NCBI RefSeq assembly: GCF_029953635.1
Contig: NZ_CP124543.1
Span: 6,604,367 to 6,668,366, forward strand
Length of the DNA stretch: 64,000 nucleotides
Source of the DNA: Halotia branconii CENA392
GTDB taxonomy: Bacteria; Cyanobacteriota; Cyanobacteriia; Cyanobacteriales; Nostocaceae
Reading direction: 5' to 3'
Below are positions 7,524 through 15,037 of this stretch, piece after piece. The translations under genes and the position numbers were made by a program. The notes below the pieces were generated by a model. That model had not been told where the DNA came from, made no database searches, and worked only from the letters and a program-made list of their open reading frames with translations. The number at the start of each line of letters is the position of its first letter. Within the stretch, counting starts at the first letter, position 1.

Positions 7524-9734
7524 ATGGACGATCAAGAAGCACTACAGCGAACTCTCAACCGCGCCCGTCGCGCCCTCCAGATATTAGAAGAAGAAAAAGC
7601 TGGTTTTGGAATTAGAGTTCCAGTGGATTTGCAAATCGAACTGGAGGAAAAACAAAAAGAAGTCACCAGCCTAGAGGCGCGATTAAGCCAGCTACAGGGA
7701 AATCACCTAGCAAGTTTACCTGATAATTTGCCCCGCTATAACGATGTATTTGTGGGACGAAAAGTAGAAATTAAGCGTTGTTTAGAAGCACTTTCACCAG
7801 AAGAACGGGGTTGGGGTGTGGCAATTGACGGTATTGGTGGGATGGGCAAAACAGCCTTGGCGCTGGAGGTAGCCCACAAAGCCCGTGATCAAGCCCTATT
7901 TGATGCCTACCTGTTTGTTTCTGCCAAAACCACTTGGCTTTCAGCTGAGGGAGTGCGGCAAGAAACCCTTGCCCTGTCTTCTCTCGATAGCTTCTGCCGG
8001 GAATTTGCCAAGGAATTGGGACACGCGGATATTGTCACAATGACTGATGCCACAGAACGCCGCCGCGCCCTTCTCGATGCCCTGCGGGGACGGCGCACCC
8101 TGTTGATTTGGGACAACCTAGAAACTCTGAATACAGAAGAACGCGAAATGATTGCCGAGTTTCTGCGGAAACTGCCCACCCCCAACAAAGCCATCATTAC
8201 CAGCCGCCGCCGGACTGGAGAAAGCGCCCTCACCATTCGCTTAGATCGTCTCTTAGAAGCAGAAGCTTTGGAATTAATGCAAACCAAGGGACGTTTATAC
8301 CCCCGCCTAGCCCAGGAACTAAAGACAACCAAGCCAGAAATATTAACCGCCTTGTATGAAGCCGCTGGTGGCAACCCCCTAGCTTTGGATTGGACATTGG
8401 GACAGGTGGCACATAAAGGTTACTCTCTCAGTGTTGCCCTAGAACGGTTGCGGAATGCTGCCAACTCTGCCGACCTCTACGGCTTTCTCTTTGCTGATGC
8501 TGCTCAAACTCTTTCTGAAAAAGATCGCACAGTATTATCTGCCCTAGTTGTATTTCTGACACCAGCAAAAACCGCAGCATTGGCAGATGCTACAGATTTA
8601 GTCATCACTGAGATTCAAGTTTGTTTAGAGCGGTTAGTTACTTTATCTTTGGTGAATGACTTGGATGACGAACGCTTTGGACTGCACCCCCTCACTCGCA
8701 CCTATATTCGAGCAGCGATAGTTGGGACAGATACTATAGGGACACAGCCGCTAGCAGGTGGAATTAGTTTTGACTCTGCTGCCCAACGCAAAGTTCTAAG
8801 TTACTGGGTGAATTATGCCCAGAAGTACGGGGGTGACGGCAAAAATGCTTACAAAACATACGACAAGCTAGAAGCCGAGTGGCAGAATCTAGAGGGCGTA
8901 GCTACAACCCTGCGGGAGATGACAGGCATCCCTGGTGCATTGAAAGATCGACAGGCTGCCCAGATGCTCATCGATTTGGAAAATGCTTTGGATCTATTCC
9001 TCTGGTTTCGCGGTTACTGGGATGAACGGGTGCGCTTGGGTGAGTGGCGATATCAGGCAGGAAAGGCGCTGAGTCAGTGGAGCGATGCTGGTTGGGGAGC
9101 TTACAATGTTGCCTGGATTCACTACAATCGTGCGGAGACGGAACGGGCAACAAGTTGGGCAGCGCAGATGGCAGAGGCGATGGAATGTGGCGGTAGTCGT
9201 CGAGATAAGGCTGTTGCAATTCAGTTACAAGGAAATATTGCAAGTCAACGCCAGGAATTTGCAGAGGCGGAGCGTCTGCATCAAGAAGCGTTGGCAATTT
9301 ACCGAGAGTTGGGGGATGAAGAATGTCAGGCGATCGCTCTCAACTGGCTGGGAGGAGTAGCGCGATCGCAGAAACAATATGATCGCGCCGAGTCCTACTA
9401 CAAACAAGCATTGGCGATCGCCGAAAAACTGAGTTTAAAACAAGAACAAGCTTATATTTCTGGCAACTTGGGAAATCTCGCCCTTGACCGCGATCGCCCA
9501 ACAGAAGCCCGCCGCTGGTACGAGCATCAGTTAGCTCTAACCCAGGAAGTGGGACGGCAAGATCAGATAGCTGCTGCTCAAGAGGGGATAGCGCTAGTTT
9601 TGGAAGAAGAGGGGCGCTATACAGAGGCGCTATCCTTAGCACAGGCTGCCTTAGAAATCCGGGAGCATCTGCGCGATCAGAACTTGGATTTTTCACGCCA
9701 ATTGGTCGAGCGGTTGCGGCGCAAGGCAGAATAA
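7524..9734 (+). CDS. STAND ATPase: adaptor + NB-ARC + TPR
   Basis: The protein has 736 residues. Residues 1-58 are the adaptor shared with the TIR protein. An NB-ARC-type ATPase follows: VFVGRKVEI, Walker A GIGGMGKT (103-110), a Walker-B-like strand LLIWDN, ITSRRR (sensor/RNBS-like) and GGNPLALDW (GxP-like), then a winged-helix region. The C-terminal third carries tetratricopeptide repeats (about 555-730, for example AERLHQEALAIYREL and AESYYKQALAIAEKL). This is the layout of NLR-like sensors: TPRs sense, the NTPase oligomerises and the N-terminal domain signals. There is no catalytic effector domain of its own, so the neighbouring TIR protein is the natural effector (inferred). The ATG has no clear Shine-Dalgarno sequence. 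The stop codon lies in the first unit of a heptamer repeat. Confidence 0.92.
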   Translation: MDDQEALQRTLNRARRALQILEEEKAGFGIRVPVDLQIELEEKQKEVTSLEARLSQLQGNHLASLPDNLPRYNDVFVGRKVEIKRCLEALSPEERGWGVAIDGIGGMGKTALALEVAHKARDQALFDAYLFVSAKTTWLSAEGVRQETLALSSLDSFCREFAKELGHADIVTMTDATERRRALLDALRGRRTLLIWDNLETLNTEEREMIAEFLRKLPTPNKAIITSRRRTGESALTIRLDRLLEAEALELMQTKGRLYPRLAQELKTTKPEILTALYEAAGGNPLALDWTLGQVAHKGYSLSVALERLRNAANSADLYGFLFADAAQTLSEKDRTVLSALVVFLTPAKTAALADATDLVITEIQVCLERLVTLSLVNDLDDERFGLHPLTRTYIRAAIVGTDTIGTQPLAGGISFDSAAQRKVLSYWVNYAQKYGGDGKNAYKTYDKLEAEWQNLEGVATTLREMTGIPGALKDRQAAQMLIDLENALDLFLWFRGYWDERVRLGEWRYQAGKALSQWSDAGWGAYNVAWIHYNRAETERATSWAAQMAEAMECGGSRRDKAVAIQLQGNIASQRQEFAEAERLHQEALAIYRELGDEECQAIALNWLGGVARSQKQYDRAESYYKQALAIAEKLSLKQEQAYISGNLGNLALDRDRPTEARRWYEHQLALTQEVGRQDQIAAAQEGIALVLEEEGRYTEALSLAQAALEIREHLRDQNLDFSRQLVERLRRKAE

Positions 9735-9757
9735 TTCGTAATTCGTAATTCGTAATT
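9732..9757. repeat. Heptamer repeat TAATTCG, 3.7 units
   Basis: Three exact TAATTCG units and a partial fourth occur in tandem. The first unit contains the stop codon of the STAND gene. Heptameric short tandem repeats are known from heterocyst-forming cyanobacteria. Confidence 0.85.
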
Positions 9758-9905
9758 ACAGCCTTTCCCTTTTCCCCGTTAACCGACTTGAAACTCCTTA
9801 TACTCTCTGCGTCTCTGCTTACTGAGCGCAGTCGAAGTATGCGCCTCTGCGTGATAAAAATCATTTTGCATTTATACAACACCTCATTGAACTTCGATAT
9901 TGATT

Positions 9906-10742
9906 ATGACTAATGACACTTTACAAGCAAGCCGCGAATGGTGGTCACAGCGTTGGCTAGAGTTACTTGATTCCTACCGCTTTAAAAAGCGTTTAGAACG
10001 TGCAAGAAATTATGCCCGTCAAGGCAATGTTTTAAGTATTGAATTTAAAGGTGCAAAAGTTTTAGCCAAAGTGCAAGGTAGCGAAGTAGAACCTTACAAA
10101 CTTTCTCTATCACTTGATGCTTTTAGTGATGAAGAATGGGGCTACGTCATTGAAACCATGTCCCAAAAAGCAATTTTTGCTGCCAAGCTTTTAGCAGGAG
10201 AAATGCCACAAAACATTGAAGAAGTATTCACAGCGAATGGTCTTTCTTTGTTTCCTTTTACCCTATCGGATGTTCATGGTAAATGCTCGTGTCCTGATAA
10301 AGCCAACCCCTGTAAACATATTGGGGCAGTTTACTATCAATTGGGCGATAGATTCAGCGAAGACCCATTTGTCCTTTTTCAATTACGCGGTCGAACTAAA
10401 GAGCAAATTATCAGAGATTTACGCCAATTGCGAGGCGCGAAGGCTGAAACTCCGACAACAGAAACCTCTGGTATTCCCCAGTCAAAACCCAACACCCAAT
10501 ATTCTGCAAACATTCAGTCTTTCTGGCAATACCATGAACCGCTAGAGTCTTCTTTAGTGGTAATTGCACCATCAAGTAGTGAAACAGTGCTAGATACATT
10601 AGGAGCAATTCCTCTGGCCAAAACAGAAGAAAGTGCAGTAAATTTAACTTCGAGTGATGTAGTAATGAAGTATTTGGGTACTCTTTACAAAGAGGTTAGC
10701 CAAAAAGCCATGTTAGAAGCCATGAACGTGGGAGATTCTTGA
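9906..10742 (+). CDS. SWIM zinc-finger family protein
   Basis: The protein has 278 residues. The SWIM signature is clear: CSCPDKANPCKHIGAVYY gives the CxC...CxH zinc ligands near residue 130. The N-terminal part (REWWSQRWLELLDSYRFKKR) is typical of cyanobacterial SWIM proteins encoded beside SNF2 helicases. I chose the ATG at 9906 over an upstream in-frame TTG at 9900. The SNF2 gene at 2829 is its expected partner; the TIR/STAND pair and the minisatellite lie between them. It probably binds nucleic acid or protein together with the helicase. This is inferred from family habit, not shown here. Confidence 0.88.
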   Translation: MTNDTLQASREWWSQRWLELLDSYRFKKRLERARNYARQGNVLSIEFKGAKVLAKVQGSEVEPYKLSLSLDAFSDEEWGYVIETMSQKAIFAAKLLAGEMPQNIEEVFTANGLSLFPFTLSDVHGKCSCPDKANPCKHIGAVYYQLGDRFSEDPFVLFQLRGRTKEQIIRDLRQLRGAKAETPTTETSGIPQSKPNTQYSANIQSFWQYHEPLESSLVVIAPSSSETVLDTLGAIPLAKTEESAVNLTSSDVVMKYLGTLYKEVSQKAMLEAMNVGDS

Positions 10743-10782
10743 ATATATCACCTTTGCTGTATCGCATTTCTCCAACCGTCAG

Positions 10783-10811
10783 CTCCCCGACTTCTTCAAT
10801 AAGTTGGGGAG
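10783..10811. terminator. Imperfect hairpin after SWIM gene
   Basis: CTCCCCGACTT pairs with an imperfect complement ending GGGGAG. This is a diverged copy of the hairpin family at 7463, placed about 40 bp after the SWIM stop codon. Confidence 0.5.
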
Positions 10812-10904
10812 TTCGCAGCCTGATAATTGAGTATTTTACTTATATAGTTAGTTTTATTTATTACTAATAATTATATTAAAACGGAGCAATCCAGTCAAAA
10901 CAAT

Positions 10905-11216
10905 ATGGAAATCCAAAGCAGAATTATTTCCGTAGAACTTGCTGATGGCACAAGTATTAAAGTTGAAGTTACACCAATTGATGAACGTAAAATAACCGTT
11001 CAAGACCGATATTTTCACGAAGTAACTGCTGTTATTGAATCCCTGACTAAAGACATTGCTCAAGTTTTGCAGAATGCTAAACCAGATAAAGCCAGCGTTA
11101 AATTTGGTATAGAAATAGGTATTGAATCGGGTAAACTTACACCTTTATTAGTCAAAGGTACTTCCACAGCTAACTTAGAAATCACTTTAGAGTGGAATAA
11201 CAACTTGTTTGATTAA
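10905..11216 (+). CDS. Trypco1-like (CU044_2847-type) single-domain protein
   Basis: This 103-residue soluble protein begins with a beta-rich segment, SVELADGTSIKVEV. A helix around residues 40-60 follows. It ends with KFGIEIGIESGKLTPLLVKG and ANLEITLEW. This ending is the hallmark of the trypsin-co-occurring domain 1 family, small modules encoded with trypsin-like proteases and STAND NTPases in predicted bacterial conflict systems. No trypsin-like gene lies in the window; the nearest conflict partners are the STAND and TIR genes upstream. GGAG precedes the ATG at good spacing. A strong hairpin with T-rich downstream sequence closes the block. The molecular role of the family is not established. 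Confidence 0.8.
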   Translation: MEIQSRIISVELADGTSIKVEVTPIDERKITVQDRYFHEVTAVIESLTKDIAQVLQNAKPDKASVKFGIEIGIESGKLTPLLVKGTSTANLEITLEWNNNLFD

Positions 11217-11234
11217 AAACAGGATGTAAGGCTC

Positions 11235-11267
11235 AGATGCCCGACTTCTCAAAAAAGTCGGGCATCT
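11235..11267 (+). terminator. 13-bp hairpin terminator after the trypco1-like gene
   Basis: AGATGCCCGACTT and AAGTCGGGCATCT form a perfect 13-bp stem followed by TGTTGTT on the plus strand. Compared with the copy at 7463, a C-to-G change in one arm is matched by a G-to-C change in the other, so pairing has been preserved. It lies 19 bp after the stop codon. Confidence 0.75.
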
Positions 11268-11283
11268 TGTTGTTCACAAATTA

Positions 11284-11313
11284 TAAAAAAAGCTCTTGCT
11301 TTTACACAAGAGC
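11284..11313 (-). terminator. Rho-independent terminator of psbD-psbC
   Basis: On the minus strand GGCTCTTG and CAAGAGC form a stem with an 8-base loop, followed by a run of seven T. It lies about 45 bp after the psbC stop and faces the hairpin that ends the trypco1-like gene, so the two convergent units are insulated. Confidence 0.85.
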
Positions 11314-11356
11314 CACTAAAGCATTCAATTGTCAGTGATGAAAATAATCTTGCAAC

Positions 11357-12745
11357 CTAGTCGAGGTCATTCATAAACATGACTGGTTCAGTCTCACGGT
11401 TGATTCCTTTTTCAAAACCACCGGCAGCTGCACGAGCGCGACCAGCGTGCCACAAGTGACCGATTAAGAAGAAGAAACCTAACACGAAGTGAGAGGTAGC
11501 CAACCAAGCACGAGGAGATACGTAGTTGAAAGAGTTGATTTCAGTAGCCACACCACCCACAGAGTTCAAAGAACCCAGAGGAGCATGGGTCATGTATTCA
11601 GCGGCACGACGAGCTTGCCAAGGTTGAATGTCATTCTTAACTTTTTCCAAGTCAAGACCGTTAGGGCCACGTAAAGGCTCTAACCAAGGGCCACGGAAAT
11701 CCCAAAAGCGCATGGTTTCTCCACCGAAGATGATTTCACCAGTGGGAGAGCGCATTAAGTATTTACCTAGACCTGTGGGGCCTTGGGCGGAACCGACGTT
11801 AGCACCCAAGCGTTGGTCACGAATTAAGAAGGTCAAAGCTTGAGCTTGAGAAGCCTCAGCACCTGTGGGACCGTAAAATTCGCTGGGGTAAACGGTGTTG
11901 TTAAACCAAACCATACAGGAAGCAATGAAACCCATCAGGGACAAAGCACCCAAGCTATAAGAAAGGTAAGCTTCACCAGACCAAATGGATGCACGACGCG
12001 ACCAAGCAAAAGGCTTGGTAAGGATGTGCCAAATACCGCCAGCAATACAAATTAAGGCAATCCAAATATGCCCACCGATGACATCTTCCATGTTATTGAC
12101 GCTGACAATCCAGCCGTCGCCACCAAAGGGAGACTTAATCAAATAACCAAAGATGACTGCCGGATTCAGTGTTGGATTGGTAATAACACGAACATCGCCA
12201 CCACCAGGAGCCCATGTATCGTAAACACCACCGAAGAACATTGCTTTCAGTACCAACAGCAGCGCTCCACATCCTAAAATAATTAGGTGGAACCCGATGA
12301 TGTTGGTCATCTTGTTCTTATCTTTCCAGTCATAACCAAAGAAAGAGGAGTACTCTTCTAAGGTTTCTGGGCCACGCACGGCATGATAAATACCGCCAAA
12401 ACCCAGCACGGCTGAAGAAATTAGGTGAAGTACACCAACAACAAAGTAGGGGAAGGTGTCGATGACTTCACCACCAGAACCAACACCCCAACCCAAGGTG
12501 GCGAGGTGAGGTAATAAGATTAAGCCCTGCTCATACATGGGCTTTTCAGGGATAAAGTGAGCGACTTCAAATAAAGTCATCGCTCCAGCCCAGAATACAA
12601 TCAAACCAGCATGGGCAACGTGAGCGCCAAGTAGTTTGCCAGAGAGATTAATCAGACGAGCGTTACCAGACCACCATGCAAAACCACTGGATTCCTGGTC
12701 ACGTCCGCCGCCTAAAGTTGTAGATCTATTAGAGAGCGTTACCAC
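11357..12745 (-). CDS. psbC: Photosystem II CP43 chlorophyll apoprotein
   Basis: CP43 is the inner antenna protein of photosystem II, binding chlorophyll a and contributing a ligand to the oxygen-evolving cluster. From the GTG at 12745 the protein has 462 residues, the normal length. It shows the family sequence VTLSNRSTTLGGGRDQESSG at the start, six membrane spans, the large lumenal loop with GGETMRFWDFRGPW (the conserved Glu of the GGETM motif is the expected Mn-cluster ligand) and the C-terminal HAGRARAAAGGFEKG. A perfect AGGAGG lies 9 bases upstream of this GTG, inside psbD. This decides the start against an upstream ATG at 12823 that would make a 26-residue extension. It overlaps psbD by 17 bp and is cotranscribed with it. 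Confidence 0.97.
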   Translation of the reverse strand: MVTLSNRSTTLGGGRDQESSGFAWWSGNARLINLSGKLLGAHVAHAGLIVFWAGAMTLFEVAHFIPEKPMYEQGLILLPHLATLGWGVGSGGEVIDTFPYFVVGVLHLISSAVLGFGGIYHAVRGPETLEEYSSFFGYDWKDKNKMTNIIGFHLIILGCGALLLVLKAMFFGGVYDTWAPGGGDVRVITNPTLNPAVIFGYLIKSPFGGDGWIVSVNNMEDVIGGHIWIALICIAGGIWHILTKPFAWSRRASIWSGEAYLSYSLGALSLMGFIASCMVWFNNTVYPSEFYGPTGAEASQAQALTFLIRDQRLGANVGSAQGPTGLGKYLMRSPTGEIIFGGETMRFWDFRGPWLEPLRGPNGLDLEKVKNDIQPWQARRAAEYMTHAPLGSLNSVGGVATEINSFNYVSPRAWLATSHFVLGFFFLIGHLWHAGRARAAAGGFEKGINRETEPVMFMNDLD

Positions 12746-13787
12746 GAGGTAGAACCTCCTCAGGGAATACAAATTGTTCGTGAGGCTGATCTTGAGGAGC
12801 CATCCAAGCGCGGATACCCTCATTCAGCAAAATGTTTTTGGTATAGAAGGTTTCAAACTCTGGGTCTTCTGCCGCCCGCAATTCTTGCGACACGAAGTCA
12901 TACGCCCGCAGGTTGAGTGCTAAACCGACAATCCCGATTGATGCCATCCACAAACCTGTGACTGGTACAAACAACATAAAGAAGTGTAACCAGCGTTTGT
13001 TGGAGAAAGCAATCCCGAATATCTGTGACCAGAAACGGTTTGCTGTCACCATTGAATAGGTTTCTTCGGATTGGGTGGGATTGAAGGCGCGGAAGGTGTT
13101 TGAACCTTCACCATCTTCAAATAGGGTGTTTTCTACTGTTGCACCGTGAATCGCGCACAATAGCGCTCCACCCAATACTCCTGCTACACCCATCATGTGG
13201 AAGGGGTTGAGTGTCCAGTTGTGGAAACCTTGCAGGAATAACAGAAAGCGGAAGATGGCTGCGACACCAAAGCTGGGTGCAAAGAACCAGGAAGACTGTC
13301 CCAAGGGGTACATCAAAAAGACGCTGACGAATACCGCTATTGGGGCTGAAAATGCTAAAGCGTTGTAAGGACGAATCCCTACTAACCGAGCAATTTCAAA
13401 TTGCCGCAACATGAAGCCAATTAAACCAAAGGCTCCGTGTAGAGCTACGAATGGCCACAATCCACCCAATTGACACCAGCGAGTAAAGTCGCCTTGGGCT
13501 TCTGGTCCCCACAGCAACAACAGGGAGTGTCCCATGCTGTCTGCGGGTGATGATACTGCTACTGTTAAAAAGTTACAGCCTTCTAAGTATGATGACGCTA
13601 GCCCGTGGGTGTACCAAGAGGTGACAAAGGTTGTACCGGTTAGCCAACCGCCTAGTGCCAGGAAGGCGCAGGGAAATAGTAATATTCCTGACCAACCTAC
13701 GAATACGAAGCGATCGCGCTTTAACCAGTCGTCTAGTACGTCAAACCACCCTCTACTACTGGGGGCGCGTCCTACTGCGATGGTCAT
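12729..13787 (-). CDS. psbD: Photosystem II D2 protein
   Basis: D2 is a core reaction-centre subunit of photosystem II in the thylakoid membrane. The ATG at 13787 gives 352 residues, exactly the usual length, starting MTIAVGRAPSSRGWFDVLDD. It is preceded by AGAGGA. An upstream in-frame ATG at 13832 would add 15 residues absent from the family and is rejected. Five membrane spans are visible; family regions such as WTLNPFHMMGVAGVLGGALL and the C-terminal PEEVLPRGNAL are intact. It is first in the psbD-psbC operon, with psbC starting inside its 3' end. Confidence 0.98.
   Translation of the reverse strand: MTIAVGRAPSSRGWFDVLDDWLKRDRFVFVGWSGILLFPCAFLALGGWLTGTTFVTSWYTHGLASSYLEGCNFLTVAVSSPADSMGHSLLLLWGPEAQGDFTRWCQLGGLWPFVALHGAFGLIGFMLRQFEIARLVGIRPYNALAFSAPIAVFVSVFLMYPLGQSSWFFAPSFGVAAIFRFLLFLQGFHNWTLNPFHMMGVAGVLGGALLCAIHGATVENTLFEDGEGSNTFRAFNPTQSEETYSMVTANRFWSQIFGIAFSNKRWLHFFMLFVPVTGLWMASIGIVGLALNLRAYDFVSQELRAAEDPEFETFYTKNILLNEGIRAWMAPQDQPHEQFVFPEEVLPRGNAL
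12755..12760 (-). promoter_or_regulatory. psbC ribosome binding site inside psbD
   Basis: AGGAGG on the minus strand, 9 bases upstream of the GTG at 12745. It lies within the psbD coding sequence and fixes the psbC start. Confidence 0.85.
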
Positions 13788-14231
13788 TGAACTAAAATCC
13801 TCTTTTACTAAAATTGCAACGTTTTTAAGCAATGCTCTGGCCGATTTTTCCGACTTCAGGCAAATACTACGAGGAATTAACGTTTTTTTGACACTCTTGA
13901 CGGCTCGAAAGCTGCTAAAATTCTGAGAGGTTGCCGCTTAGTTTATTCGGCATTTCTCAGGATTGTGCCATTACATTTACTGTTGGCTAGTAACCTAGCT
14001 TTTGGTAACTTAATGATTCTTAACTTATCACATTAGTTCGGTTTTTCGCCTAAGCACGGAGGTAAATTAGGTATTTAAGATGAACCTATATAAATATTAT
14101 TGATATCAGAATTTTAACAATTTGACATAACTTTTCTCATAAATCTTAAAACTCTTAACCTTCAGTTTGCAAGATATCCTATTAAGATGGCAGACTTTTA
14201 ATGGGAAGAACTCACAGGACAAGGTAGTTCA
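13788..14231. other. Divergent promoter region psbD / ycf4 (444 bp)
   Basis: No gene is visible. It should hold the psbD promoter (minus) and the ycf4 promoter (plus). I see no repeat element and no regulator motif that I can assign. Confidence 0.6.
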
Positions 14232-14828
14232 ATGACGGCATCAACAACAATTAACAAAGGCGATTCTCCTAACGGTGATAGCTCTGCTTCAAGCGTCCTG
14301 CATCAGAAAGTTCTCGGTTCTCGTCGGTTTAGCAACTACTGGTGGGCAACTATCGTGACATTTGGAGCTACAGGCTTTTTGTTAGCTGGAATATCTAGCT
14401 ACCTAAAAGTAAATTTACTACTAGTTACCGATCCAACTCAACTGATATTTGTACCCCAAGGCTTAGTTATGGCGCTGTATGGCAGTGCTGGCTTGCTTTT
14501 AGCCTTATATTTGTGGCTAATGATTTTATGGGATGTAGGTGGCGGTTACAACGATTTCAATCGTGAAACTGGTAGCATTAAAATTTTTCGTTGGGGATTC
14601 CCAGGCAAAAACCGTCGCATCGAGATTGGCAGCCGTACACAAGATGTACAGTCTGTGCGAATAGATATTAAAGAAGGGCTGAATCCCCGTCGCGCACTTT
14701 ATTTACGTATTAAAGGTCGGCGAGATATTCCCCTAACACGAGTAGGTCAACCGTTATCCTTAACAGAGCTAGAAACTAACGGTGCAGAATTAGCCCGCTT
14801 TTTAAGAGTACCTTTAGAAGGGCTTTAA
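14232..14828 (+). CDS. ycf4: Photosystem I assembly protein Ycf4
   Basis: The protein has 198 residues. Ycf4 is a thylakoid membrane scaffold for photosystem I assembly. Two membrane spans are visible (about 38-60 and 80-103), followed by a soluble domain with family sequences LWDVGGGYNDFNRETG and IKIFRWGFPGKNRRI and the C-terminal RFLRVPLEGL. The extra ~20-residue Ser/Thr/Asn-rich N-terminus is typical of cyanobacterial members. It is divergent from psbD and apparently monocistronic. Confidence 0.95.
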   Translation: MTASTTINKGDSPNGDSSASSVLHQKVLGSRRFSNYWWATIVTFGATGFLLAGISSYLKVNLLLVTDPTQLIFVPQGLVMALYGSAGLLLALYLWLMILWDVGGGYNDFNRETGSIKIFRWGFPGKNRRIEIGSRTQDVQSVRIDIKEGLNPRRALYLRIKGRRDIPLTRVGQPLSLTELETNGAELARFLRVPLEGL

Positions 14829-14990
14829 AGGATTTGGGCATTGGGCATTGGGAAGAAGAGGCAGAGGGGCAGGGGGCAGGGTGCAGGGGGGATGAAGAAA
14901 AATTCCTCTTTCTGCTTTTCTTCCTGCTTTCCCTAGTCCCCAGCCTCTAGCCCCTAGATCCTAGCCCCTACTTCTAAATATAAAATCTAA
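14829..14990. repeat. Low-complexity G-rich then C-rich tract
   Basis: GGGCATTGGG and GGGGCAGGGGGCAGGG type runs (about 14833-14892) are followed by a pyrimidine-rich arm (about 14905-14975). The arms are roughly complementary and could fold, or the G-rich strand could form quadruplexes. Similar tracts lie at 15836, 27255 and 28375. Confidence 0.6.
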
Positions 14991-15037
14991 AAATCCTCTG
15001 AGAAGATAAGATACTCTGGTTGAGTCAGTAACTGGCA

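Noticed and set aside
7907..8374. Minus-strand reading frame inside the STAND gene
   Set aside because: It is a shadow of the NB-ARC coding sequence, with basic low-complexity translation and no start signal.
9340..9882. Minus-strand 180-residue reading frame
   Set aside because: It is antisense to the TPR region and the heptamer repeat, with no recognisable domain.
2829..10742. SNF2 + SWIM as a DISARM or similar named phage-defence system
   Set aside because: None of the diagnostic partners (methyltransferase, DrmA/B-like genes) is present; the pair is common as a housekeeping locus.
12746..12823. Longer psbC start at the upstream ATG
   Set aside because: The GTG at 12745 has a perfect AGGAGG and gives the family-standard length.
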